DNA of 64,000 bases from Psychromonas aquimarina ATCC BAA-1526 (GTDB lineage: Bacteria; Pseudomonadota; Gammaproteobacteria; Enterobacterales; Psychromonadaceae): positions 124,001 through 188,000 of the forward strand of contig NZ_AUAM01000008.1 of NCBI RefSeq assembly GCF_000428725.1. Direction: 5' to 3'. The stretch's first letter is position 1; each line of letters opens with the position of its first letter. Position numbers and translations under genes: made by a program. A model generated the notes under the pieces. It saw nothing but the letters and a program-made list of their open reading frames with translations, was not told the DNA's origin and did no database searches. Shown here one piece after another: positions 47,689-57,337 of the stretch.

Positions 47689-48072
47689 ATGAATATAAAG
47701 CTAAAAAAACATTGGGTCATGTATATTGTTATGGGGCTCACTAATACCGGGGGGAGTTACTTAGTTTATTTGTTACTCAATATTATTTTATCGTATCAAT
47801 TGGCTTTTATGCTCTCATATATATTTGGAATAATTCTATCTTTTATATTAAATTCAAAGTTTGTGTTTAATGTAGAACTGTCTTTTAAAAAATTAGTTAT
47901 TTATCCACTTGTTTACCTTTTCCAGTATGCTAGTTCAGCTTTTTTACTCGAGTTATTGATTCAGTTTTTTAATGTAAGTGAGCAAATTGCCCCTCTTTTA
48001 ATAACTGCAGTAATGCTACCTTTCACTTATTTTGTCACTAAGATCATTCTGACAAAGAGTTATAGTCAGTAG
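47689..48072 (+). CDS. gtrA: GtrA-like membrane protein (putative Und-P-sugar flippase)
   Basis: A roughly 127-residue protein with four hydrophobic helices and the GtrA pattern YIVMGLTNTGGSYLVYLLL near the N-terminus and SFILNSKFVF in the middle. In seroconversion systems GtrA flips the lipid-linked sugar made by GtrB. The start is uncertain: a GTG at 47665 directly after the gtrB stop would add eight residues. The ATG at 47689 gives the usual short N-terminus. Confidence 0.78.
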   Translation: MNIKLKKHWVMYIVMGLTNTGGSYLVYLLLNIILSYQLAFMLSYIFGIILSFILNSKFVFNVELSFKKLVIYPLVYLFQYASSAFLLELLIQFFNVSEQIAPLLITAVMLPFTYFVTKIILTKSYSQ

Positions 48073-48082
48073 GTATAAATTT

Positions 48083-50356
48083 ATGGAAATTGAAATGAGA
48101 ACAGATTTCACCCCACCAACATTAAAGGATATTATATTAAAAGAGTATGTCGTTCTATTACTTGGTTGTATTTTTGTAACACTAGTAGCTTGTACCCTTT
48201 TTCAAGGAATTCGTGATTTCTTGCCATTTAATTTGTCGATACCTTATATATATGCTGGTGATGGGTTAGGTTACTCGTGGCAAATTAAGCGTATCATGGA
48301 GGGATGGATATTTTCTAACGAGCGAAGTGGTTTCCCATTTGGTTCGGATTTTTACGATTATCCCGGAGTTGATGCGGGAAACTATTTGGTAATAAAATTT
48401 ATTAGTTTGTTTTTTTCTGAATACCCAGCTGTATTTAACCTATATATTTTAATGAGCTTTCCAGCCGTTTTTCTTTCATCATATATAGTTTCAAGGTTGT
48501 TTTCCTTACGATGTATTCTCGCTTTTTCAATTTCCGTTATTTTTACTTTTTCCGCCTTTCATATGCTTCGGATAGATCACTTATTTTATATTTGGTATTT
48601 CTGTGTGCCGATATTTATATATATATCATACAGGATCTATTCAAATGAAAGCTTGATGCCTTCAAGTGTTTTTGGAAAGATAGTTACTATTCTAATGCTC
48701 ATGTTTATTTCATCATTCGGTGTTTATTATACATTGTTTGGTGTCATTGCATTATTTGTATCTTTCATATTGTCTGTATTTAAGCATAGTTATAAAGTGA
48801 AATTTGTAGAATATGGGTTAATTATTTTTGTTGTGATAACTACTGTTATGGTTAATTTGATTCCTAATATATATCACCAAAGTCAATATGGAAGTAATCC
48901 AGAAGTTGCAGAACGAGCAAAATATGAGTCTGAGGTATATGGATTTAAGTTTATGCAATTAATTTTACCAAGACCTGGGCATCGTATTGATCTTTTTGCA
49001 AGAGTAAACGAATCCTATAGTAGCAGTACCCCGCTAGTTAATGAAAATATGACATCAAGTTTGGGTATCCTTGGTTCCTTAGGGTTATTGGTTATTGGGT
49101 TTAGTTTAGTAATTGTGCTTGCGGGGCGTCCTATCGATGTACGACTTAGCTTGTTAATTAGTTTAACGCTTTTGTTTTATTTGTTTGGAACCATAGGTGG
49201 AGCAGGGAGTTTATTTGCGTGGGTTATCTCTGCATCTATTCGAGGATGGAACCGAATTAGTATTTTTATCTCATTTACTACTATTCTAGCCTTATTTATA
49301 GTACTACAATTTTATTTTGATAAAAGTAGATGGTTTTTTAAGTCTCGTTTATACACTGTCTGTGGGGGCGGAGCGATATCGTTATTAACAGTGCTGGCCA
49401 TCTTAGACCAGACTACTTCAGCTAATATAAAAGCTATCGAACTTCAGCAGCAAAGGTTTGAATATGATAATAGTTTTGTCAAAAATATTGAAGCCATTTT
49501 ACCTGCCAAGTCCTCAATTTATCAGCTTCCCTATATACAATTCCCTGAAGCAGCTCCACCTTATGGTTTACATACCTACGACTTAGCCACTGGTTTTTTG
49601 CATTCACAGCAATTAAACTGGAGTTATGCGGGAATGAAAGGTCGGGAAGGTGACTTATTTTACAGAGCCCTTTCGGAAGCAAAACTCTCATACCAGATAG
49701 ATGTTATAAGGAAATTAGGGTTTGCTGGCATATATATTGACAGCCGAGGGTTTAAGGATGGAGGTAGAAAAATTATCTCAGAGATTACGGAGTTATTGGG
49801 TGAGCCTAGGCTTGTACGCAAAGATAATATGGCATATTTTTTTAAGCTTTCAGATTCATCAGTTGATACGCTAACAGACTTAACTACAAAGGAAATAATT
49901 GAATCGTTAGGTTATATCGGTTATAGATATGAAGCAAACCTTCTGAGTGGTTTCGAATTTTCTAACCCGGGGCTACCATCATTTTTAAGAGATATCTCTG
50001 GACTTTCTCAACGGGAAGATTGGGGGCGTTGGTCAGATAGTCAGGATGGAGATTTTGTTCACCTTTCTTTTATTGACGTTTTGCCGAATAAGTTTCAGCT
50101 TGTTTTAAAGGGAGTAGGCTTCGGGCCTAATATAGGTGAACTTTTAAAAATTAAAGTGGGTAATTTGATACATGAGGTAAAAATTATTGCAGGTACAAAT
50201 ATTTATCATATTAATTTTGTTCAGGATAACGTTAAATTAAATGATATCGAAATATATATACCAACCCCAGTTTCACCATTTGAATTAGGGCTCGGAAATG
50301 ATCATCGTCAATTAGGCTTTGGATTTGTTTCTTTAAAGATTATTGAGGTAAAATAG
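48083..50356 (+). CDS. GT-C type membrane glycosyltransferase (third Gtr-like component)
   Basis: A 757-residue protein with about 10-12 transmembrane helices up to about residue 440 and a large periplasmic C-terminal domain. An acidic motif AGDGLGYSWQIKRI lies in the first loop, as in GT-C fold enzymes that use lipid-phosphate donors. Following GtrB and GtrA, it is the probable serotype-specific transferase that moves the sugar from undecaprenyl phosphate to the growing or finished O-polysaccharide in the periplasm. The exact family was not recognised. An alternative ATG lies four codons downstream of the one used. Confidence 0.68.
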   Translation: MEIEMRTDFTPPTLKDIILKEYVVLLLGCIFVTLVACTLFQGIRDFLPFNLSIPYIYAGDGLGYSWQIKRIMEGWIFSNERSGFPFGSDFYDYPGVDAGNYLVIKFISLFFSEYPAVFNLYILMSFPAVFLSSYIVSRLFSLRCILAFSISVIFTFSAFHMLRIDHLFYIWYFCVPIFIYISYRIYSNESLMPSSVFGKIVTILMLMFISSFGVYYTLFGVIALFVSFILSVFKHSYKVKFVEYGLIIFVVITTVMVNLIPNIYHQSQYGSNPEVAERAKYESEVYGFKFMQLILPRPGHRIDLFARVNESYSSSTPLVNENMTSSLGILGSLGLLVIGFSLVIVLAGRPIDVRLSLLISLTLLFYLFGTIGGAGSLFAWVISASIRGWNRISIFISFTTILALFIVLQFYFDKSRWFFKSRLYTVCGGGAISLLTVLAILDQTTSANIKAIELQQQRFEYDNSFVKNIEAILPAKSSIYQLPYIQFPEAAPPYGLHTYDLATGFLHSQQLNWSYAGMKGREGDLFYRALSEAKLSYQIDVIRKLGFAGIYIDSRGFKDGGRKIISEITELLGEPRLVRKDNMAYFFKLSDSSVDTLTDLTTKEIIESLGYIGYRYEANLLSGFEFSNPGLPSFLRDISGLSQREDWGRWSDSQDGDFVHLSFIDVLPNKFQLVLKGVGFGPNIGELLKIKVGNLIHEVKIIAGTNIYHINFVQDNVKLNDIEIYIPTPVSPFELGLGNDHRQLGFGFVSLKIIEVK

Positions 50357-50432
50357 CTGCTTTATTTAACGGTCTACATAATTTGGGATAAAACTATGCC
50401 TCATTTACTTACTTTAAGCCGTTCAGGTTTGA

Positions 50433-51536
<1,104 letters not shown>

Positions 51537-51572
51537 GAATGAGTTAATCTTTAGTTATACTAATAAATTGCG

Positions 51573-51625
51573 ATAGCGGGCATTTAATTAACCTTATTGA
51601 GTAATTAAATGGTCGCTATTTTTTT
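51573..51625 (+). terminator. Intrinsic terminator between gmd and rmd
   Basis: An 18-bp stem with one mismatch and one wobble (ATAGCG at its base, TTTAATTA near the loop), an 11-nt loop, and seven Ts at its 3' foot. This is the best-formed plus-strand terminator before galE and would separate gmd from rmd. Confidence 0.75.
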
Positions 51626-51654
51626 ATATTAAATTCGATAGGTTCGGGTACTTT

Positions 51655-52536
51655 ATGAAAAAAATTTTAGTGACAGGAATTGATGGTTTCACAGGTCGAT
51701 ATGTAGCAGAAGAGCTTAGCCGCCGGGGGTATGATGTTATCGGTCTTGTATATGCAAACCCTATTGTCGGGCAAGTAGCCTGTGATTTAACTGATAAGGA
51801 AGCCGTGAAGCGTTGTATCGACTCTGTTAAGCCCGATGCACTGATTCACCTTGCCGCTTTATCTTTTGTTGGTCATGAAGATCAAAAAGCATTCTATGAT
51901 GTTAATGTATTCGGAAGTTTGAATATTCTTGAAGCTATATTTGAGCTTGGTTTAGATGTCTCAAAAATTATTTTGGCGAGTAGTGCGAATATTTATGGAA
52001 ATCCAGATGTTCCTAAAATTAATGAAGGGCAGGAAGCGTCACCAGTCAATCATTATGCAATGAGTAAGTTGGCGATGGAACATATGGTTAAGCTTTGGTT
52101 TGCTAAGCTTCCGATTATAGTGACTCGTCCCTTTAATTATACAGGTATAGGGCAGCAGGATAACTTTCTGATCCCTAAGATTGTTAGCCATTTCTGCAAG
52201 CATAAACCGGAGATTGAGTTGGGTAATATCGATGTATCGCGAGATTTCAGTGATGTAAGAGATATTGCAAAAAGTTATGTTGATTTATTGGAGTCGGATG
52301 TTAAATCTGAAGTTTTTAATCTATGTTCAGGTAATGTGCACTCATTATCAACAATTATTAAAAAAATGGAAGATATTGCCGGCTACTCAATCAATGTGAA
52401 GATTAATCCTGATTTTGTTAGAGCTAACGAAATAAAAATATTAGGTGGGGATAATAGCAAATTATTCAATATGACTGGTTCAAAACCCTCTATTTCAATC
52501 GATCAAACATTATTTGATATGTTCCATGCAAATTAA
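51655..52536 (+). CDS. rmd: GDP-4-keto-6-deoxy-D-mannose reductase
   Basis: A 293-residue SDR with VTGIDGFTGRYVAEEL at the N-terminus, HLAALSFVGHED, SSANIYGNP and HYAMSKLAMEHM (YxxxK), RPFNYTG. Similarity to Rmd and not to Fcl (GDP-fucose synthase) suggests GDP-D-rhamnose as product, as in the P. aeruginosa A-band locus. It overlaps the next transferase by 11 bases. Confidence 0.88.
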   Translation: MKKILVTGIDGFTGRYVAEELSRRGYDVIGLVYANPIVGQVACDLTDKEAVKRCIDSVKPDALIHLAALSFVGHEDQKAFYDVNVFGSLNILEAIFELGLDVSKIILASSANIYGNPDVPKINEGQEASPVNHYAMSKLAMEHMVKLWFAKLPIIVTRPFNYTGIGQQDNFLIPKIVSHFCKHKPEIELGNIDVSRDFSDVRDIAKSYVDLLESDVKSEVFNLCSGNVHSLSTIIKKMEDIAGYSINVKINPDFVRANEIKILGGDNSKLFNMTGSKPSISIDQTLFDMFHAN

Positions 52537-53707
52537 GCTTCTGATTAACCTAAACCCATTGCGCAAGCCTTTAACTGGGATTGGCTATTATACTAAAAAT
52601 GTTATTGCTGAGCTGTTAAAACGGGATGTAATCTTGGTTGGTTTGCAAAATGGTCATCTATTTGAAAAATCGGATATAGAGCAGCTGCTTTCCTCTTTTG
52701 AATCTAAAAGTCAAAATGAGGATTCTGTACAATTTACTCTGAAAAAAACATTAATTAATATAGTGAGGTCTGTACCCGGTATTTATTCTATTAAACACCT
52801 TCTAGTTAATTTTCGAGCTAAAAAATATTTGCGACAGCTAGCTAGTGAGGGGTATGTGTATTTTGAGCCAAGTTTCGTTCCAATGCCGTTTGATGGTCAG
52901 GTTGTCACAACGGTACACGATCTTTCATTTATTACCTACCCTGAATTCCACCCTAAAGAAAGAGTTACTTTTTTAACCAAAAAAGTAAAATCAGCGGTCA
53001 CGGTTTCTACGCATGTGATGGTTGATTCTGATTATATTCGAGATGAATTGCTTCAAAATTATGAAAAAGCAGAAGGTGCGGTTTCTACAGTGTACCTTGG
53101 CGCTGATGATTCATTTCAACCTTATTCTGTTTTTGATTGTTCACAAATCCTTTCTCATTTTGAGATTAAGTATAAAGGCTTTATTCTGAGTGTTGCTACG
53201 CTTGAACCAAGAAAAAATTTGCCGCGTTTAGTTAGTGCGTATAGGGCTCTGCCTGATAAACTAAAAGAACTGTACCCGCTTGTTTTGGTTGGCGATCCTG
53301 GATGGAAGAATAATGAACTATTTGAGCAAAACCAAGATTTGTTAAAATCTAAGCAGCTCATTATAACTGGTTATGTTGCTGACGATGACCTTAAGCGTTT
53401 ATATGCGAGTGCCAAACTGTTCGCTTATCCGTCACTTTATGAAGGTTTCGGTTTACCAGTTTTGGAAGCGATGGCCTCGGGGGCTGTGGTTATGACATCA
53501 AATATTGGAGCAACGGCAGAGGTTGCTGGGAATTCTGCTTTATTGATTGCGCCTGATTCTATTAAATCAATGAGAGATGGAATGTCGTCTATTTTAACCG
53601 ATGATCAATTAATAGCTTCATTAGAGTCTAGTTCTATTGAAAGAGCGAAGCTTTTTAGTTGGAAAAAATGTGTTGACGACATATTAACTATTGTACAACA
53701 CCTATAG
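52526..53707 (+). CDS. GT4 glycosyltransferase (mannosyl/rhamnosyltransferase candidate)
   Basis: A 393-residue GT-B enzyme: LINLNPLRKPLTGIGYYTKNV at the N-terminus, TVHDLSFITYPEFHP, VATLEPRKNLPRLV, and the EX7E motif YEGFGLPVLEAM (E306/E314). It follows rmd and resembles WbpY/WbdB-type enzymes that build the D-rhamnan or mannan adaptor or backbone. Exact linkage unknown. The ATG at 52526 is chosen over an in-frame TTG at 52514. Confidence 0.8.
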   Translation: MQIKLLINLNPLRKPLTGIGYYTKNVIAELLKRDVILVGLQNGHLFEKSDIEQLLSSFESKSQNEDSVQFTLKKTLINIVRSVPGIYSIKHLLVNFRAKKYLRQLASEGYVYFEPSFVPMPFDGQVVTTVHDLSFITYPEFHPKERVTFLTKKVKSAVTVSTHVMVDSDYIRDELLQNYEKAEGAVSTVYLGADDSFQPYSVFDCSQILSHFEIKYKGFILSVATLEPRKNLPRLVSAYRALPDKLKELYPLVLVGDPGWKNNELFEQNQDLLKSKQLIITGYVADDDLKRLYASAKLFAYPSLYEGFGLPVLEAMASGAVVMTSNIGATAEVAGNSALLIAPDSIKSMRDGMSSILTDDQLIASLESSSIERAKLFSWKKCVDDILTIVQHL

Positions 53708-53727
53708 TAAGGCGCCTCAAGTATGCT

Positions 53728-54831
53728 TTAATTGTTAAGCAGATTTTTGTATAGTTTTAAATAATTATCTGCATATTGTGTAATTGTGAAATTATTATCG
53801 TATCTTATCTTTGCTTGTTTTCCCAGTTTTATGGCTAATTGGGGTTGACTGTTAATTTTTATCATTGCATCTGATAAGCTTTTTGGATTAGCCGGCTCAA
53901 CAACTAAGCCTGTTTCATTATTAATATTGACGTAAGAAGAGCCGGTCCCAATTTCACAGCTAATAATTGGCCGGCTATATAGTTGCGCCTCTAATAATGA
54001 AATACCAAAAGCTTCAGAGCGCAAATGAGATGGAAATATGAATGATTTTGATAGTTGATGTAGTGCAACCTTGTCATTTTCTTCAATGAAACCAACCATC
54101 TTCACGTTCGTTAGCTTGTGTTTATCTATATATCTTTTAAGGCTCTCTCTTTCTGGCCCATCGCCAGCAATAACAACCGGTAGTCGATTGATATTTGCAG
54201 CTTCAAGTAAATATTTGAGTCCTTTGTAATAGCGTAATACACCAATAAATAAGAAGAAACCTTCTCCGACCTGTTTTTTCCATTTCTTATATAAGCTGTC
54301 ACTGATAATAGGGTAGGATTTTTCATCTATCGCTAAAGGAATGACTTCTACTTTATTTTTATACTTAGTTAAGTTTTTACTTGAATTTGCGTACTGTGGT
54401 GAGCTGGCAATTATCTTGTGGACACGAGAAAAGAAAATTTGTTCAAGCGGCCAGTAGAGAAGTTTGAGAAATTTTTGTTTTACTATGTCCGATTGATAGC
54501 TGACAATGGATGGTTTATTCGGGGCGATTAGGCTTAATAGATCAGCTGTAGGCCATGGATATTGATAGTGGATAATGTCTGTATTTAGACTAAGTTCTCT
54601 AAATTTTTTGAATAATCGTATTGAAAAGCCATTTGAAGAAATCTCAAGGTCTTTTTTTACCACGATTATTTTAGTGCCCTCGAAGCTGTATTCTTTATTT
54701 TCATCGCCGAGAGTTAGGATTGTACTTTCAACATTATGCTTATTACACCCTTTACAGATAAATCTAATCGCTTGCTCTAGCCCGCCTTTAGTTTCAGGGT
54801 AACAGGTGCGATAAACATGTAATACTTTCAT
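53728..54831 (-). CDS. GT4 glycosyltransferase, WbpZ/WbdC-like, minus strand
   Basis: A 367-residue GT-B enzyme. It begins KVLHVYRTCYPETKGGLEQAI and has HYQYPWPTADL, FIGVLRYYKGLKYLLEA, AGDGPE and SEAFGISLLEAQ (EX7E). The N-terminus resembles WbpZ/WbdC, which add the first mannose or rhamnose of the adaptor in ABC-dependent O antigens. It is the only polysaccharide gene read from the minus strand and converges on the preceding GT4 gene with a 20-base gap, so it needs its own promoter in the gap to its right. Confidence 0.78.
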   Translation of the reverse strand: MKVLHVYRTCYPETKGGLEQAIRFICKGCNKHNVESTILTLGDENKEYSFEGTKIIVVKKDLEISSNGFSIRLFKKFRELSLNTDIIHYQYPWPTADLLSLIAPNKPSIVSYQSDIVKQKFLKLLYWPLEQIFFSRVHKIIASSPQYANSSKNLTKYKNKVEVIPLAIDEKSYPIISDSLYKKWKKQVGEGFFLFIGVLRYYKGLKYLLEAANINRLPVVIAGDGPERESLKRYIDKHKLTNVKMVGFIEENDKVALHQLSKSFIFPSHLRSEAFGISLLEAQLYSRPIISCEIGTGSSYVNINNETGLVVEPANPKSLSDAMIKINSQPQLAIKLGKQAKIRYDNNFTITQYADNYLKLYKNLLNN

Positions 54832-55630
54832 AATATTTTAGTCTCAAGTTTTTGTGTATATATCCAACAGGCACATTAAGCAATATTTGTTGAACAGTTG
54901 GAATATCAGTTTATGGCAAGCCATATCAAGTTGAGTTAGGGGGGCTATTTCGTCCCAGTTCAACTTTTCCATTTTCAGTTATTATTTTCGGATGTAAAGT
55001 GTTCTCAAGACAATCCACTATGTGAAGGTCTTCATAAAGTAATTCTTCTTGACTTAATCCACTTTAATGTTGTCTTTTCATTAGACTCTTGTGCTCCCAA
55101 TAAATGGGCTCTTCATTTTGCTAACTCATGAGTTTTACAGGTTAACCATATCTAAAACAAAATATCCCCCATTTTTGACCATCGCGCTTGTTTGAGTCAC
55201 TAATTGGGCGATTTCTGGCATCTGCATGAAATAATGCTGATGTATGGAGCGGTAACGAGACCACATTTTGTTTTCGCTTTGCCATTAATATTTTTTGATT
55301 GGATGAGTTTGTATGGCCCAATGATACTCTATATGTTTTTTGAGAAAGCTAAGTATTATAAAGGCTGGTGATTTTATTAACTAGGGTTGATTTGTACAAA
55401 GAGGCTATTATCACTACTGAACATTAAATTAATGAGGCAAATATTAACAATGAATCTTTTTATAACAGGTAACAATGGCTTGCAGGTAAAGATTTAAGCG
55501 AATTGGCTGTCAAAAAAAACAGTACATTGAGTATAGAAAATGCTCTTGCAGTGTTTTGGTGGGGCGAATAAATTAAGCTCTATCTGCTTATTTAAATCAA
55601 TTATAAATGAAATTCAGAGGTAATAATTAT
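54832..55630. other. Gene-free gap with possible gene remnants
   Basis: About 800 bases without an intact gene. On the minus strand, protein-like reading is seen at 55145-55285 (for example MPEIAQLVTQTSAMVKNGGY) and near 54950-55050, broken by stops; I cannot assign either. On the plus strand 55451-55500 begins ATG with MNLFITGNNG, which looks like the N-terminus of a nucleotide-sugar epimerase but stops after 15 codons. The right end holds the galE ribosome-binding site (GAGGT). Confidence 0.5.
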
Positions 55631-56647
55631 ATGACCATTTTAGTCACTGGCGGTGCGGGTTACATTGGCTCCCATACTGTTTTAGAGCTATTAGAAGCCG
55701 GACAGGAGGTTGTTATTGTCGACAACCTTTGCAATTCATCACAGGAGTCTTTGAATCGTGTTGCTAAGATTACAAACAAAACTTGTGCTTTTTACCAGGG
55801 GAATATTTTAGATAAAACCTTCTTGGATTCAGTTTTTGCTAAGCATGAGATTCAAAGTGTTATTCACTTTGCTGGGCTAAAAGCCGTTGGCGAGTCCGTT
55901 GCTCATCCGGTTTCTTACTATCAGAATAATGTCCAGGGTACATTAACCTTATTAGATGCGATGGCGGATGCCGGCGTATTTAATTTGGTATTCAGCTCTT
56001 CTGCAACGGTTTACGGCGATCCGGCCAGTTTACCTATCCGTGAAGATTTTCCTGTTGGCGGCACGACTAACCCTTACGGTACATCTAAGCTGATGGTTGA
56101 GATGGTACTGCAGGATGTTGCTAAATCCGATCCGCGCTGGTCATTTGCCATCCTTCGTTACTTTAATCCAGTAGGCGCGCATATCTCCGGGTTGATTGGT
56201 GAAGATCCAAACGGTATTCCAAATAATTTACTGCCCTATATCGCACAAGTTGCTGTGGGCAAATTAAAAGAACTGGCTGTTTTTGGTGATGATTATAAGA
56301 CTAAGGACGGTACCGGTGTACGCGATTATATTCATGTTGTTGATTTGGCACTTGGTCATTTAAAAGCATTAAATAAAATAAACTCTTCAACAGGAGTTCA
56401 TATTTATAACCTTGGTACTGGTAATGGTTACTCGGTACTGGAGATGGTCAAGGCGTTTGAGAAAGCCTGCGGTAAAGAAATTGCCTACAGGCTGTCACCT
56501 CGACGAGAAGGTGATATTGCCGCTTGTTATGCTGCTCCTGATAAAGCCTCTACTGAGCTGAACTGGCAGGCTAAGCGCGGATTAGAAGAGATGATGCAGG
56601 ATACCTGGCGCTGGCAGTCTAATAACCCTAATGGTTATGTTGACTGA
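55631..56647 (+). CDS. galE: UDP-glucose 4-epimerase
   Basis: A 338-residue [20 protein letters not shown] near the N-terminus, [33 protein letters not shown] (YxxxK) and RYFNPVGAH. It interconverts UDP-glucose and UDP-galactose and often sits at the edge of O-antigen loci. The ATG at 55631 has GAGGT ten bases upstream; an in-frame ATG at 55607 is less likely. It looks less AT-rich than the transferases before it. A strong terminator follows. Confidence 0.93.
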   Translation: MTILVTGGAGYIGSHTVLELLEAGQEVVIVDNLCNSSQESLNRVAKITNKTCAFYQGNILDKTFLDSVFAKHEIQSVIHFAGLKAVGESVAHPVSYYQNNVQGTLTLLDAMADAGVFNLVFSSSATVYGDPASLPIREDFPVGGTTNPYGTSKLMVEMVLQDVAKSDPRWSFAILRYFNPVGAHISGLIGEDPNGIPNNLLPYIAQVAVGKLKELAVFGDDYKTKDGTGVRDYIHVVDLALGHLKALNKINSSTGVHIYNLGTGNGYSVLEMVKAFEKACGKEIAYRLSPRREGDIAACYAAPDKASTELNWQAKRGLEEMMQDTWRWQSNNPNGYVD

Positions 56648-56676
56648 TAAGTTCTTGCCGGGCTATTAAAATTATC

Positions 56677-56708
56677 AAAGCCGCTTTTGCAGCGGCTTTT
56701 TTGTTTTT
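56677..56708 (+). terminator. Intrinsic terminator after galE, end of the polysaccharide locus
   Basis: A 9-bp stem AAAGCCGCT / AGCGGCTTT with a 5-nt loop, followed by a TTTTTT-G-TTTTT tract. The A-rich left foot means it could also serve the convergent tusA transcript, which ends at 56720. Confidence 0.9.
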
Positions 56709-56719
56709 ACAGTAGCGTT

Positions 56720-56956
56720 TTATCTGCCCTTGCGAATCAGATAACGGTACGGCACATTGTTTATATCGGCTTCAATAAGAGTATGGTCCATAAAGCGGCA
56801 GAAACTTGGTATATCTCGTGTTGTGGCCGGATCGTCTGCTATTACGGTTAATAGTTCACCCTGCTGCATCTTTCTGACTGTTTTTCGGATCATCATGACA
56901 GGCTCCGGACAGCGTAAACCTAATGTATCTAATTCCTGTATACTCTCTTTGCTCAT
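56720..56956 (-). CDS. tusA: Sulfur-carrier protein TusA family
   Basis: A 78-residue SirA/TusA fold protein with the defining [17 protein letters not shown] motif (Cys16) and the C-terminal YLIRKGR. TusA relays sulfur from IscS to TusBCD for 2-thiouridine in tRNA. Length and motif order fit TusA itself better than longer YeeD-type fusions. It converges on galE. Confidence 0.88.
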   Translation of the reverse strand: MSKESIQELDTLGLRCPEPVMMIRKTVRKMQQGELLTVIADDPATTRDIPSFCRFMDHTLIEADINNVPYRYLIRKGR

Positions 56957-57067
56957 TGTAACTCTCTGCTATAACTAATCTGTTTTAAGTCCGAAATGCT
57001 CTAAAGGTAAGAATGAAAGCTTACTAGACTTATTTAATATAAAGGGATCATATTGCAGGGAGGTCTT

Positions 57068-57241
57068 ATGTTACAAGCTGATTATCGAATTTATATCTAC
57101 CTTTGTATAATAATTACCCTGCTGGTTATTCCTATCCTACCTTTTGTATCGATCATTTCCAGTATCTGGCCCATGGCACTGTTAATATCATCTCTGGCAT
57201 TATGGATGGAATTAGGTGAACAGAGGAACTCCCGCTCTTAA
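57068..57241 (+). CDS. Small membrane protein of unknown function
   Basis: A 57-residue ORF with two hydrophobic segments (about residues 7-30 and 32-48) and a polar, charged tail. A strong ribosome-binding site GGGAGGT lies five bases before the ATG, which supports translation. An in-frame TTG at 57053 lies upstream of it. No family recognised. It is divergent from tusA and convergent with ppc. Confidence 0.55.
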   Translation: MLQADYRIYIYLCIIITLLVIPILPFVSIISSIWPMALLISSLALWMELGEQRNSRS

Positions 57242-57277
57242 CTGCTATATGTTTTAAGCTTTTCTTATATAAATAAA

Positions 57278-57309
57278 AAAGACTTAAACCTGCACAGGTT
57301 TAAGTCTTT
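57278..57309. terminator. Bidirectional terminator between the small membrane gene and ppc
   Basis: A perfect 14-bp stem AAAGACTTAAACCT / AGGTTTAAGTCTTT with a 4-nt loop. On the minus strand it is followed by TTTTTTATTT, 29 bases after the ppc stop, so it is a good ppc terminator. On the plus strand the T-rich TTTCTT makes a weaker one. Confidence 0.85.
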
Positions 57310-57337
57310 CTTGCAGTCGCTTGTGATTAAGCTCTTG

